64,000 bases of DNA from Dromaius novaehollandiae (lineage: Eukaryota; Chordata; Aves; Casuariiformes; Dromaiidae), in NCBI RefSeq assembly GCF_036370855.1, contig NC_088130.1:64952941-65016940 (forward strand). Direction: 5' to 3'. The notes below the pieces were generated by a model. That model was not told the DNA's origin. It saw only the letters and a program-made list of their open reading frames with translations, and did no database searches. Numbering within the stretch: the first letter of the stretch is position 1; every line of letters starts with the position of its first letter. Position numbers and translations under genes: made by a program. This document shows positions 21,580 through 35,072 of this stretch, piece after piece.

Positions 21580-24500
21580 ACTACTCTGGGATTATACTAT
21601 TATAAACTATAATTAACAGTTGATAACAGCTATATTTTATTTTGTATTTTGTTTCCTCTAAAGAAAACATCGTGTAGTACTGCTGTGAGGCTGTGTTAAA
21701 ATTCTCAGCATTAGAAATGTCATGGTGAAATCACCCATTTCCTTCAGTTACAGGGAAAATATTTAAATGTTTGTCCAAAATAACTGTTATAGTAGGTGGT
21801 TTGTTGTCAGATATTGGCTGAGGAAGGCAACAGTTGTGCACCCGAGCAGTCGGAAAAAAACTCAAAAGATGAGGAGTGGATGAAAATCTAACTTAGATTC
21901 TGTGAATTTTGTAAACCTTTTAAATGGATCAAATCCCAAACTCCCTTCCTTTCTGTCCCATTTCCAGCAACAATAACTTCTCTTGTAACTTGTCAGTGAA
22001 CACTGAATCTAATGCTTTCAGCGTCAAACCGTCAGGCTCCAGGAATGGAGCTGACATGACCCTTTTGCCAGTAGCTGTAGTGGACTCCTCTTCTGTGGGA
22101 ACGGGATAACCCAGCAGCTGCAAGCTGAAGCTTGCAAACTAAAATTGGAGTCATGTTTTTAACAGTGAGCATCATAAACTCAATTAGCTCACTCAACCAG
22201 CTAGCTAACTGTTTTAAGTTTTGAATCAAGATGTGTGCCCTCTCTCTTAAGAAACCCTCAATCAGAACATGTGTGCAGACTGTATTAAACATGTGGGAAA
22301 ATACTGTGTACTACACCAAAAATCAGTGTAGAAGATAGTGACATTTGACCAGCTAAGTAGTCCTCTATATTTATTTGAATATCTTTACTTGATCTCCACT
22401 CATGATAATAGCAATTTAGATACCTAACACATATGCAGATGCCTCTGTGTAAACATGTGTACTTCTTTTGGTGTAACATATTTGGGGGATGAATCTCTAC
22501 ATGGGTGAGTGGCCTGTAGACCTTCTGGAAAGGACTTAATAATCAATAGCATCTCACCCTCTCTTACTCATATGGTCAAATTCACAAGTCATCACCATGT
22601 GTATTTGTTTTTCAGCCTATCTTACTGTTGTTACTTGAACCAGTCTATTCATGTTCAGATACCTCAGGTTTCTTCTTTAAATTCATCTACTATGCCTTGA
22701 CCTGAGCATCTAAGCTTTTAAAGGCCATATGCTTAGGTCAAGCTCCTTAAGATATGCACTTTCACATTTTCTTCAGCAAAAACAATTGCTCACAAAATAC
22801 TAGTGTTTATTTTTGCCTCTCTTCTCTTTTCATGTCTCAGGTGGTGTGTTCACAGACCATGACCATAAACTGGGTCTGAGAACAAACTTCAATTTTTTTC
22901 TTTTATTTAGCTCCCATTCCCTTCTTCATTCAAAAGGAACTTTATCTCCTTGTCACTTCTGAGAAGTAACTTGCATTAATCAGCACAGACTCAATTCCTC
23001 TATATTATCTAAGGATGAGGATTAGGCAGCCCAGCTCTATGATTCACCTCTCCTATTCCTCCCCTACTCCTCACATTTCCCTGTGTGTTTCTGCTACCTA
23101 GTAAAGGTTAAATCTAGGAGCTATATGGACTTGTTTGAAGGTCTCTAGACCATAGTCCGTTTTATCCACAGCTATCTGTTTCACCCAGAACTTATCTCTC
23201 TGACAAGTTAGAGGTCTAACCTTTGCTTAAGCCATGCTGTAATTCGCCTGCTTTTTCCCAGACATGCCTTAAGAGTAGTGATGCCCGGACTATGACAAAC
23301 ATGCTCAGGCATTGTGGAAACAGTTGAGCCAAGAACTGTATTGTCACAGAAATATAAAAGCAGTAGTTTTACTCATGCACACTGAGGGTCAGATTAGCGA
23401 AAGTCATGGATGGAGAGAATGGAAAATAGAATCATGTGTGTGTTGTGGGGGTTTTGTTGTTTTCTTTTCATGGTAATTTTGCTTAGATTTGTAGATTATT
23501 TAAATGACAAAATGTCTTGAATAGGGACAGGCTGAGAAGCACAGGCGCTTAAGGTATATGGGGCTCCAGGATTACTTTGAGGATGTACTATGAACAGATA
23601 TATCTCCAGGAACCATCCTTGAAATAAGAAGGTGCCACAAATGATCCATTAAGAGACCTGCAGGCCTGTGGGTTCCTCCAACATGAAGGCGGTTGCTAGA
23701 GGACTTCTCATGCTTACTCCTCATTACACCAGAAAAGAAAAAAACACTCCACACTGGTAGGTCTATTGCAATAAATGAAGGATATATATTATAAAAGAGA
23801 AGGGTGAAAAGTTAAAATCAAACAAGGAAATCAAAACAAAACAACCCTGGATTTGTGGGTGCTTGCAATGTTCCAGAAATAGAGTTGGGGGAATAATGTT
23901 ATTCATCCCTTCAGTTGGGCAGATGGTCTCATATGTGATGGGTGAAGCACACCTCCACAGCTGGAGCAATTGACTCAAGAGTCTCTGGCTGCTACCAGAA
24001 TCACTTGGCCCAGGTGGTGTCTGCAGCCCATACAGACATCCCAAAAAGGAATATTCAAGCTGGACAAAGCAGGCCCATACTTTCCACTCCTGCAGGCCAC
24101 TGAACAGAATGAACATTTATTTTCCTCATGAATTCATCAACTACTTTTGTATGTAATCGTAGCTTCTTGGAAGCTACTTTGGAGACTGGGAAGGTGCAGG
24201 GCAGTTCTAGGTGCTCAGGAGAGACAGGAGAGAGAGGAGAAAGAGGAACTGAAGAAAAGAGCCTTTCCTCCTTTAGGAACATAGAGCTTTATCTCTTGTC
24301 AATTTGACTCTATTTCCCTCTCTCCTTGTTCTGTGCTTCAGCCTCCCTCTCAATCCCTGCTGTGTCCTGTCAGGCATCAGAAGCACACTTTAGTTATGAG
24401 GCACTCTTGCTATTGGTATTGGTTTGTGTCAGGCTGACAGCAGCCTGTCTCATCTGATGCTAGATCTGGAATGAAAAGAAAGGTGGGGGGAGAAGTGCTC

Positions 24501-26110
24501 TGCTGGGTACCATGGATTATGGGAATTAGCAGCTGTGCCTTGGTTCTCAGCACATCTCAGCAGTGGCTTCTCCTTTCCGATGGCTGGTTGGCATCATTTC
24601 CCAGGTTCTGCGGTACCTGGAAGCTGTGAGAAACAGAGAGAGTCTGTGTGTCCAGAGTCTTGATTTTGCAAAAGGGAACTGTAAGAATGACAAAGAATTA
24701 GGCAGACATGGTGTAGCAACATAAAAACATGTTTCAGAAAGAAGTTTAGCCATGGCCTAAAGCATACCGTAGGCCTCAGATTGCTCAGCTATTCATGCTA
24801 AAAGGATTTACCTGTCCACAAAGAGGATTAACTGGCCCATTAACAGGCATTACAACCAAAATTCAGTTAGCTAATTTGGGAAGCTATATGAGTGTACTCT
24901 GGATGGCTGAATTAGAGAACAGGAGCCTGAGTCCAAGATCACAGCTTTCTGTCCTAGCCTTGCTTCTGTTCCTGACCTCAAATTATCACCTTGTGCTACA
25001 CTGCTTGGCAGACGATGGCACAGATGTCTGTGGCAGCTCCAAAAGCAGTATGGGAGAATCAGTGAAGTACTTCAAAGTAGTTAATTAACCCTGTCAAAAG
25101 GCTGTAATTGTCCAACTACAGCTTTAACCTAAAAAGCCCGTACTACTTCCAGGATCTGAACTATAAACTCTCTGAGTACCACCGGATTTTATAAATGTAT
25201 TAATTTGTTCAGCAGTAGCTGGTATTTGGACAGGGGGCTGCACAGTGCTGTGCAGCTTCCCTGGTCAACTCCGCCGTCTTCCCGCTTGAGTCAGGACACT
25301 CTGCCATTACTCATGGAGACTCAGCACAAAAGCCATGGTGGAAAACTCATCTGAGACAGGTAAGAAGCTGCCAAACTGTCCAAATACAAGCTGAACAAAA
25401 ATACCATTGCACTGATTTACTGTAGTCCACCTGTCACAAAGCGACCAGCAATTTTTGTGGCCCTCTTCTAACTCCATTGGAGCGAAACAGTGAAAGCTCC
25501 ATTTTTAGATGGTAGGAGATCAGAAGCACAATAATTTCCTCGAATTTGTAAGAGAGCTTGGGGGTTTATTTATTTAAGAGAACTGCTTAAGAATCAAACT
25601 TTACACCAGATCGTAGACACCACACAGGGTCTGCTGATAGATTAGTTACTACTTACATTAGCTAAAATAACTCTTGCCATTGGAAGTGTACCATGCAGTT
25701 GAGTCAGATAGGGAAAATAGCCCAGTGCACATACGAGCAAAGCAAGGCACTAATGTTTATTATGAAACTGCATTATGAAGCAGTTTATCAAAATTCCCCA
25801 GGGAAACCCTGTGCTTTTCATCTTGTTCCATAACAGAGATGTCTCGTGTTTTAGCTACCTGTTCATGACTACTAAATAGATCAGAGCATGTATACTTTTA
25901 AATGCAGTTAGTATATGTGAAATGCAACTGTTTAAGTGATACAAATTGGGTAGCTCTGAGGTTTTATTAAAGAGTGCTTGGTGCTTGACAGTAAACTTGT
26001 GTTTACTTAATTAAGATAGATATGGCCACTGTATCAGGCTCTCTGTTACATTCTTATTTTTTGCTGTTTTGTATATATTTGGTATCACTTCAGAAAGCCT
26101 AGATCGTTTG

Positions 26111-26127
26111 TTTTTTTTTTTTTTTTT
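26111..26127. repeat. Poly(T) tract, 17 nt
   Basis: A homopolymer run with no adjoining retrocopy. Confidence 0.9.
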
Positions 26128-29100
26128 CCCTCTTTTAATCCCAGTACATAGGAATGGCCAGGCCCAGGATTTTTTCTTTCTTTCTCACATTTATTTTAAG
26201 CCATGTCCTAGATCCTGTTATATACTAGGAATTTTAGGAGAAGGAAAGAAGTTTGGAGGGAAATAATGGGTTTATAAGTTAAAAGTCCTCCTTTTAACAT
26301 TGCAACTTGAAGAACAATACTTAGCTATTAGGGTACTATCCCAGACGGAGCATCGTTCACTGTTAAAGGAGTAGTTCATTTTCAGTCCAAGTCAAACTAG
26401 ACAAAATATTATCAGCATCAAGACTTGTAAATAGCTTAGCAAAGAGGGTCTCGCTTCTCCACTAACCTATATAGGCGTGCAGGTAATCTCATCCCCCAGT
26501 AACTAAGGGTCATACACTCTGTGGCTGCTTTTCAATTATTAGTAGACATTTATCATATCTACAACCACATCAGATTCAGCAGTGAGAATTAAATAGGTTT
26601 CTAGCAAATGGCCTTGCTTTTGCTAATGGAAGTGGTCTTTTGGAAGCTAATAAGCTGCTGCTGAAGCCTGTACTTTCCCTACTCAGGAGGTACATGCTCA
26701 TAAATAGAGTGGGCTGGACCTTTTTTGCTAGAAATTGGTAACAAATTATTTTGTTTTGTTTTGCAGCTGTAAGAGTTCACATCTAGGTTCTTTGTCCCTG
26801 GGACTGCCCATCTGGAATGTCACATCAAAATTAAAGTTGCTCAGGAAATAACAGCCCCTCTGAAACACACAAACAACACATTCCAGCTTTGCTTTCCCCA
26901 CGTCATTACATTTCAGTGTCCCTGCTGTCCCAGAATGGAAAAGTGCAGGGAAGGATCTGAGGGCAGTTCTCATCACTGCTCTGTCACTACATCCAGTGCA
27001 GTGGGCTGAAACATTTAAAATGAGGGATAAGATGGTGTGCAGGGCAGCACAACGGCCTCCTGCAGAACAATAAACCCTGCATTTAGTAGGAGCACTCTTT
27101 CCACAAGGACCCTGCACAGATATGTAGAATGCCTCTTTGCCTAGCAGGATTTCTCATTATGAAAGATAATCATTAAAAATCTTATTAAGCTATTAAATGC
27201 CCATAAGGTGATCGTGCTATTGTAATCATGAATGTTCTCTGTGTACAGAAAACATCAGCCTGGATATCAGGCTGCCCCAAGTTGTGTATGTTAGGTTATC
27301 TGATTAAAGGCTAATCAAAGACCCAGTGAGGGTCAGAGGAGCAGTGTCAGGTGAAGGAATCCTGTAGCCTCATCAGTGACAAGGGAGCACACAGAAGGCT
27401 CCATAAGACCAGCAAAGGACAACAAGTAGACAATTGTCCCTGGCGTGAAACCCAACAGGAGGAGTCAATGGGGAATTTCTCTCCCTAAATGCCTTGCAAA
27501 CTAAATGGCGTTATTGCCTAAAGGGGCATAGGACTTACTATGGAATGTAGGAAGATGAGTATTTTGGGGATCCTCTGAAACTGGTTACTGGTACTGGTTA
27601 CTGCTTTTCTGTCTTTTTCCTGAGCACCTGCTATCCCCAAATTATCCACTGAGTTACCAGTATGGTAATAATGTAGACATTAGAACTGCTTTATGTGGGG
27701 CAGGGTTTCAAAAGCTTGGAGACCATCTGAGTGAGCTTCTGTGTGCACTAGCATATAGGATAGAAGCGAATGTGAGAATGTGTTCTGATGTACAAACAGG
27801 AGGTGGGATACAGGTCTGGATTAAGACATCTGGATTGAGAGTTGTCCCTGTGTGCTGGATATCCAAGCTGCTGTTATAATCAACAAAGAAACCTAGGACT
27901 TGATTAAGTGGCTTTTAAATAGGCATCTAATGCCACTTGAAAAGCCTTAGCATGCCAGAGAGATCTACATAAAGCAAATATGACATTAGCCCTACACAAC
28001 TCCTTTAACTTGCTGAAGTCACAGCTGGAGAGCGGCAAGGAAACATCAAAAATGACACTAGGAACCTCTGTTTAGGCAAATGTTTTGGGTCCCCAGCCCA
28101 TGAAGGCTAGAAAACAATTCAGCTCCTACAGGACACACTTCGTGGCAGAACCACTGAACCCCAACCACATTTCCATGCCCACCACATCCCATTGCCCAAA
28201 CATCGCCATTTTAAACACTTTAGTATAGTCTTCCTGCCCTCTGTCTGCCCCTGCAGAATACCCCTCCTAGATCACAAGTCATGTTGGCTAGACTCATGTG
28301 GATGTGTTGGGTACCATAGAGTATCTTAAATGACACTAAATGACTATGTTTTGACATCTAAATCACACTCTAGATCTCTGACTACAATGGGGGCTTGGAT
28401 CCCAAGCCTACATATAGTCCTGGGATAGACACTTATAAGAAGTCTTAAGTGGGAGATGAACCTAATCTAAGCTCTGTGTTCTGCCAAGTTCTGCCATGCC
28501 ATGCTGGATGAAGAGAAGCAAGCCCTGTGTGTGTGCATACATAGTATTGAATATAAAACATTGTGCCTTTGGTAAATAATAGCAGGTTGTCAAGAATTCC
28601 AAGTTCAGCCCAGTTCACTGCAGGTTTTCTTGAAGTTCATACACCTTTTATGGTTGCGTTGGCTGTTGTGTGCTTCTGGTTTTCAGCTACAGAGAGAGGA
28701 CAGAGTCCTCATCTAAGCTGAAGGAGTAATAGAAAGAAAACAAAGGAGCTGTGGTCAGAGCAAGTAACATGAGACCATATACCTTGTGGGCTTAATACTA
28801 CCTTTGGAAAGTAGAGGCAGCAGTGCCAACGCAACTGTCCCAATAATCCAAACTGTGAATACTCCAAACTGTTGTTTTCACGTGGTTTCAATGTACAGCC
28901 AGGTGGTGCTTGATTTTTCCCCACTTTGAAAGTATGAGACCACAGGAATCTGTAGTTTAGAGCAAAACAGTACTGTGAGCTCTTGTGTACTGAATCTCAG
29001 AAAGCCCTTGTATTATATTTGTAGAAACATTGAAGCCTGACATCCTTTCCATTATCTCACTGTATTTCCTCCATACAAAGTTTGGATTAATGCATTGATT

Positions 29101-30510
29101 TAAAGCTTTTCTGTGAAGATTGAAAAACTGTAATTAATTATTTTTGCCCTTGTTTTTCATTTTGAGGTACATTATTTCTTGCTTGGATACTGAATTGTAC
29201 GAGATATTTTGATCTTGTATCCCCAGTATTTAGAAAACAAGCAATTTCATACTTAAAACCTTTAGTAAATGAGTTTTACAGGAGATGAGAAAGAGGACTG
29301 GGTGAAATCTATTATGCCCTTCTGAAGATGTGAACATTTCCCTGAATCCTTTATCATCATTAGCTATTAGGGCCATGTTCATAACACCCTTTTGATCCAT
29401 CACTTAAGTATAAATTACATTCTCTTTGGCTTTCTCCATTTACAAAGCTTGCAAATCAAAGCAATTCTAGTATTTTCCAGTGGCTGAAGTCATTTACATT
29501 TGGCCTCTTGCCTTATAAATCCTAATGAGGGGCATCTTTTGTACAGTACTTAGTGTATCTTAGGCTGTCATATAACCTTTAAATTCATAGAAAGATCAAC
29601 TGATACACTGGCAACAATAATCATGTTTAAGAAAGTACGAGGTAAATTTATAGCATTTAATTCTAGGAACCTAATTTATGTATCTGTGTTAGATGTCTAG
29701 TAACTGTAGGCTTCCTAGAAAAATGATTTAAAGTTTTGGAATTATACTGTGAAGAAACTTCTTTCTCTTTATTGAATTCATAAGAAGCCTAGTGAGAGCA
29801 GACTCCAAACAGGAATATCTAAGTTAAGTTTTCAAAGTTAAGCAGATCCCCTTGCTTTTTCCTCCATCTCGAATTCCAATTACAAATTACTTTTGCAGAA
29901 AACTGAAACTGCTTGGGAATTTGCTGATAAATCTCTCCTTTACTGAAACATTATAATTACTTACAATGAAACATGGTATACATGAGCCTTGTGTTCAATA
30001 AATATGGTGTTCAGAAAAGGCCTTCCTCTTTCCTTTCTCCCTGTCCAAAAAGCAGTCTTTGAAAATAATTCAAATTTTACCTTTGTCCAAAAGAAGTTGT
30101 AGATTTTCTTTTTTTTGGTTTGATTTTGCAACTTCAGACATTTTTCCTGGACAAGAAGAAAAAACAAAAAACAAATTATAATAAAAATTTTATGCAACTA
30201 AAACTCCTTCTTCAGCTACTCAGAAATCTCTCAAGAAAGGCTTTTCTCCTCTTCCTGTCTTAAGAAACCTTTTTTTGTCTTCTGTGATCATTCATCTCTA
30301 AACAAACGTCAGATTGCTTCTAAGAAACAGCAGCAAAAATTAACAAGCTGGACATATGGGCTTTTAATTGGTTGCCAGAGACAAATTGTAAGCACTATTT
30401 CTGTGAGTATTTTAACATACATTATGCTATTATTATTATTATTGAAGCAATTGAGCAAGCAAGGGACACATAGAGAAATCAATACTACTCACCACTGAAT
30501 AACCACAAAT
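26128..30510. other. No gene seen
   Basis: No supportable exon, RNA gene or transposon. The longest frame is 123 codons (26746-27117 minus) with no recognised content. Around 27.9-28.4 kb several TTTAAATAGGCATCTAATGCC-like strings recur in loose form; they might be remains of an old repeat but I cannot define its ends. Confidence 0.5.
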
Positions 30511-30512
30511 AC

Positions 30513-30542
30513 TTTTATAAAATGGTATGCCATTTTATAAAA
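30513..30542. repeat. Perfect 13-bp inverted repeat
   Basis: TTTTATAAAATGG (30513-30525) and CCATTTTATAAAA (30530-30542) are exact reverse complements around a 4-nt loop (TATG). The left arm is also repeated directly 21 bp downstream (30534-30546), so the site combines inverted and direct repetition. Confidence 0.85.
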
Positions 30543-30586
30543 TGGTGGCAAGTGACACTGCTCATTTCTGATGGTGGCATGCTCAT

Positions 30587-30620
30587 TTCTTTTTTCTTTC
30601 TTTTTCTTTTTTTTTTTTTT
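30587..30620. repeat. T-rich low-complexity tract
   Basis: TTTCT-type repeats pass into a run of 14 or so T. Confidence 0.85.
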
Positions 30621-31004
30621 AAATCAGGAGCTGTCTGGCTCCCCCCACCCCCACCAAAAAAAATCCAATTTGAAGAGTACTGTGCAGATGGAGTTGTAGA
30701 AATTCCCAGCTTTTGTACCTCAGATGTAAGATCCTAGAAAGTAAGAGTCTAATCCCATTGGTTAGTAGATAATGAGACAAAAATACTTTTCACCATCTCC
30801 AGAATGAGATCTTATCTTCCTAGTTTAAGCGCTCAACCGTTGGTGGAAAGATCTCCAACTGGAGGCCTCCAGTAAACATCTCCCTCTTCCATTCATGGAC
30901 CAGGTAACCTCAATATCTGCTTTTAGAGATTATTTTACCAAGTGCCCCAAAAGTAAGCACAACTTAGATGCCTAAATTAAGTGAACTAAATTCCACTGAG
31001 TATA

Positions 31005-31056
31005 CAAATATATATATATATATGCATACATATATACGCACACACACACACACACA
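31005..31056. repeat. Compound (TA)n-(CA)n microsatellite
   Basis: A TA run, a short degenerate middle (TGCATACATATATACG) and a CA run of about nine units. A typical compound microsatellite. Confidence 0.95.
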
Positions 31057-31376
31057 TTTATAAATCCCAAAGTGATTATTGATGGTGAACTGGAAAGTGA
31101 AAATCTGCTGCTTTACAGACCCTGGCAGGAGATCTGATTTTCTCGCCATTGAAAGCTTGCTAGTAATTGAAGATGATCACCTCCGTGGCAAAGTGTGGCT
31201 GCAGCTTCCTTGGAGGATCACTCCTTCAGGTCCCAGAGCAGGCAGCCAGGAGGGCTGGTCATGGTGCCTCTTTGATACAGAGTTTGTCTTGATGACTGAA
31301 TCCAAGCAGTTTTATATGCTTTCCACATATATTCTGAGGTGGCTAGGTCTGAGCCATTTCTAGTGTAGAAACCACA

Positions 31377-31400
31377 GTATTTTAGCTTGAGCTAAAATAC
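31377..31400. repeat. Near-perfect 24-bp palindrome
   Basis: GTATTTTAGCT (31377-31387) and AGCTAAAATAC (31390-31400) are exact reverse complements separated by only TG. Such a short spacer suits a dimeric protein site or the centre of an old palindromic transposon. Confidence 0.85.
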
Positions 31401-31857
31401 CTTGTCTCTTAAGTGGATAAGTCTTAGCTTTGTCTCTTAACTTTTAGGCTAGAGCTTGTTTATGTCTGAAAGGTTCAGAGACTAGGCTGAATAATGGATT
31501 ACAGTTAGACTGGTCCACATTGACATAGGCACCTAAAGACGGTAAGCTGGACTAAGATTTTAAACCCGTATAAATCTGATTGCTGTACAGGTAGCAACAG
31601 GCTTGTTTTGTCAGAAGACTTCCATAACAACTAATTTGATATAAAACTGGATACCCAGCTAAACATTTTAATGTTTGCATCTTGTGAAGATTTAACTTTT
31701 GGGTGTGAAGAAAGAACAAATATCAAATCTGACTTTTTGGGGGTGGGGAAGGGGTGTTCAATTAAGAGCAATGGAAGCTTGGAAAAAAATACTCTAGTTG
31801 GGGCAATAAGTCTGTGTAGGAGATGCAATTAATGTAATAGTCAAACTACAGCTTTTC

Positions 31858-31911
31858 AAAAAAAAAAAAAAAGGAAAAGAAAAAAAAAAGGAAAAGAAAA
31901 GAAAAAGAGAA
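31858..31911. repeat. A-rich (AAAAG)n tract
   Basis: A run of A followed by GGAAAAGAAAA-type units. It could be an old poly(A) tail with expansion, but no retrocopy precedes it on the plus strand. Confidence 0.85.
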
Positions 31912-34900
31912 ACCAAGAAAGAAATCTCCTTCTATCATAAACTTTAAAGTCTTTTGGATTTTTTTCTTTTATGTTTTCCACTTGTGTTTTTGACATTCTC
32001 TGGTGGAAAACTGCTGCTCTGGGGACCAGAGATCCTGGATCAGTCCAGTGACAGGTTTGTATTAGAAGCCTGTCCCAAAGTTCAGTGATGGTCTGACTCC
32101 CTCCCAGTATCCCAAGCCCCAATCAACTGAGAAAGCCCAAAGCCGTTTGATTAACTTGTTGTACTTTCTGTTAACTTCCTTTCATTTACTAGAATACCAG
32201 CAATCCAGTTATGACAGAGATCACAAGCATTACAATATTATCTTCTGTGAGGGATACACTGCACTAGCCTTCTAAATAAAGAATAATTCCACCAGTCTAT
32301 TGCTGAGGATAATTAATTCCAGGGAGGTAAATATAAATGTAGCATATAAAAAATAAATCCCAAAAGGCTAGGGATTCTACACTGAATTGATATGAGTCGA
32401 TATAAATTGAAGTTTTTACTGGATAATCTTACCCAGGATCCCTGCATTGGAGAGCTTTTGGTCTGACAGAAACAGACGCAGATCTGTGGGAAAGGAGAGC
32501 AACTCGCAGCTCAAATTCCCATTGTTTCCAAGAGAAGGTGATGTGTAGTAGAGCAAAACATCACAAAACACTTGATTTTGTTTACAGCATGGAATAATAA
32601 TTATAATTCACATTTAACACCAGTGGTTTTAAAGGTTGTCCAGGTAAAATTAACTTTGCAATTAGCAGTATGATTCAGCACTCTAATGAGTTCCAGTTGT
32701 ATAAACCACTGGAAGAAAAGAGGTGGCTAATTGTAATTGATGGGGTGGAGCGCCTTAGCAACTGGGTCTTTTAAGAAGTTAATGCAGGAACCTGGCTGTA
32801 AGAGAGCTGTAAGAGAGTTGTGGTTTTGCTAGTAATTGATGTAATCAGATCTGGAAAAGTAGGTGAACTGTGAGTAAGCGAACTCCTACTCCGACAGCAG
32901 GAGGTTGCATCTGACCTTAATATGCATGCCACGTGAAGATGATTGCACACATCCTTGCCTTAATGAAGCAAAAGCATCAGCAAAGCATTTAAAATTAAAT
33001 GGTGTGGAGGATCTACTCTCTGCCATTTATCTGTGTGGCTTTAAGTGTTACAGGAGAGAAACACATCACAGCTGACTCCAGTTTTATACTTCTTATTTGT
33101 TTCTTAGTTTTCCTCCTGAAATGAAGTTGGCAACAGCCGTGTACAACTACTACTGAGATATCCTGCCCTTCATCCTGGCACAAACGGGTGGGCAGGCAGC
33201 AGCCTTGCTCATCCGTGGGTTGCCGCCAAGCCTGGGGATTTCTGAATGTCCTGGTTTGGAGTTGCCAGTGCCAACTCAGTCCCAGAAATGGGTCACAGGA
33301 CTTCGGAAACAGCACAATGATGTGAATGTGTTATCTCAGGGCACATTGGTGTCTGGTCACAAGCAAAGTACTATATACCATGCAGCTCACAGCTACTGCC
33401 ACCCTGGTACTCATCAGACCATGGGAGGGATACAGCATTCACTTTTGCAATGTTAACTTGTTCCCAGACTGTCCCCAAAAATAGATGAATGGAACAGAGC
33501 TTAAGCAAACGTAAAAGATTTTCTTCTCCTCAAAGACCTTACAATATATTTGAAAAGTTTATCTACTCCCATGCCCTACAGACACACTGGCACTTTATAC
33601 CTTGTTAATAAAGTTATGATGAAGAATAAAACAGAACGTGAATAATTTAAAAAAAAAATCATGGCTTTTAGATGTAGTGATACTTTATGAAGTCCAGTAC
33701 AGAATGACCTCTCATAACTTATAGCAGCAGCTAATTAGCCCAACTCTACAAGGCAGTTTAGGACTGGCATGCATGGATGGAGTCCAGAACAACTATTTCT
33801 TATCTGTTCTACCTTTCTTAAATCCTTAAAGGTAGTGAAAATAAATACTCATATTACAGGTTCTGGAGATCCTGTTCTACCACTGTTCTTGGTTAGTTTT
33901 AATCTATTACAAAGTTTAAACCGAACTGGAACAAAGGCTTGAATTTGTCTTTCCCAGTTTTAGTTGTCTACAATGACTCCCATCAATAAAAGTAGAGAAG
34001 TACATTCTTCGCTTTCTAAAGAAGACACATTTGTTGAAGTGAATTGTATTGCCATGTCCCTTGATTTTTAGACAGTTCTTTTTGGGGAGGGCATTTTTGG
34101 GGAGGGTCCTCTCCCATTTTTAGAATTTTGAACTTCAATTTTTTCCTGCAATCTTTGGGATTTCTTTGGGGAGTATTTGGGAAATCAGCCATGGTGGAGA
34201 ATACTTACTTTTCAACTCTGACTAGCTCTAGCTTCATTAAATAATGATCAAATCTCAAATACAACATTTAAAATAGAGCTAAAAATCATTAAAGAACATG
34301 TTTTTGGCTGAAGTGACAGAAGAAAATGTAGAAATTTTTGTCTTTCCTGTAGAATTGCTGATGCCTCTGAATCATTCCCAGAAGATCCTCTTTTGGTGCT
34401 ACTGTTCATCATTTTTCTAGGCTTTTTTTCCTCTGTTTTCTCATTGACTCACACAAGACTGGACAAAATGTTAGCAAATGAACCTAAGGGAGCAATCTTA
34501 CACTGGGAATTGAGCCAGATGATCTATCTAGTGTTCTCCATCTGTTCCATCTCTGGTAATGTACTTCTCACTGACTTGTTTCATTGACTCTCAATATAAA
34601 CTGAAAGAGCGGCATGGATGTGGGTGTATTTGTAAAAGTGTTCCTGTGTTTCATCATAGGCCATTTCTCTTCTCCAGCGCTCTCTTTCCCTTTCATTCTC
34701 TGATGAAATAGTATGTTAAGGGGAGCCATTTCAATTTAGAAGTGGCTATGAGAAAGAAAATATGGCATCCGTGGTGCATTGCCAGGCCCTTCTCCACCAT
34801 GTTAGAGCTGAAACAAAGCTGGCACCATCGCCACGAAGATGCCGCTTGGGAGATCATTGTCTTGCTAGCAGTGAACCAACATGATGGCTTCACCACCTTC

Positions 34901-35050
34901 TACCTGCAGCCAGCGCCAGACGCATTGTTGGGAGTAACCCCCAAGGCTAATGAATTTGTTAACCATAGTTAAACTAATGGGGATTTGCTTCAGGGAAATA
35001 CACCAGTGAACTGTGATCTGCAGATCGCGGGTGTCACAGGGCTAATTTAA

Positions 35051-35072
35051 AGCTCTCCATATTGGGAGAGCT
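35051..35072. repeat. 8-bp inverted repeat
   Basis: AGCTCTCC, loop ATATTG, GGAGAGCT. The string AGCTCTC occurs again five bases downstream. Short enough to be chance. Confidence 0.6.

Larger units (their letters stand above)
18716..26110. other. No gene seen
   Basis: A long stretch of AT-rich DNA. Short frames (up to 117 codons, 23763-24116 minus) have no recognisable domain. It holds a G-rich run (19033-19047), a TTTTC-rich tract (19437-19465), a near-palindrome (20206-20224), an inverted repeat (21555-21579) and one well-formed start-plus-donor pair at 25335-25361. None of these proves a gene. Confidence 0.55.

Noticed and set aside
24915..25010. MIR-like text (CCTGAGTCCAAGATCACAGC and following)
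   Set aside because: The core TGTGTGACCTTGGGCAAGT block is missing.
34503..34540. CR1-like string (GAATTGAGCCAGATGATCTA)
   Set aside because: Resembles the CR1 GATTGGACCAGATGATCT block, but the following part does not continue the CR1 order and no tail is present.
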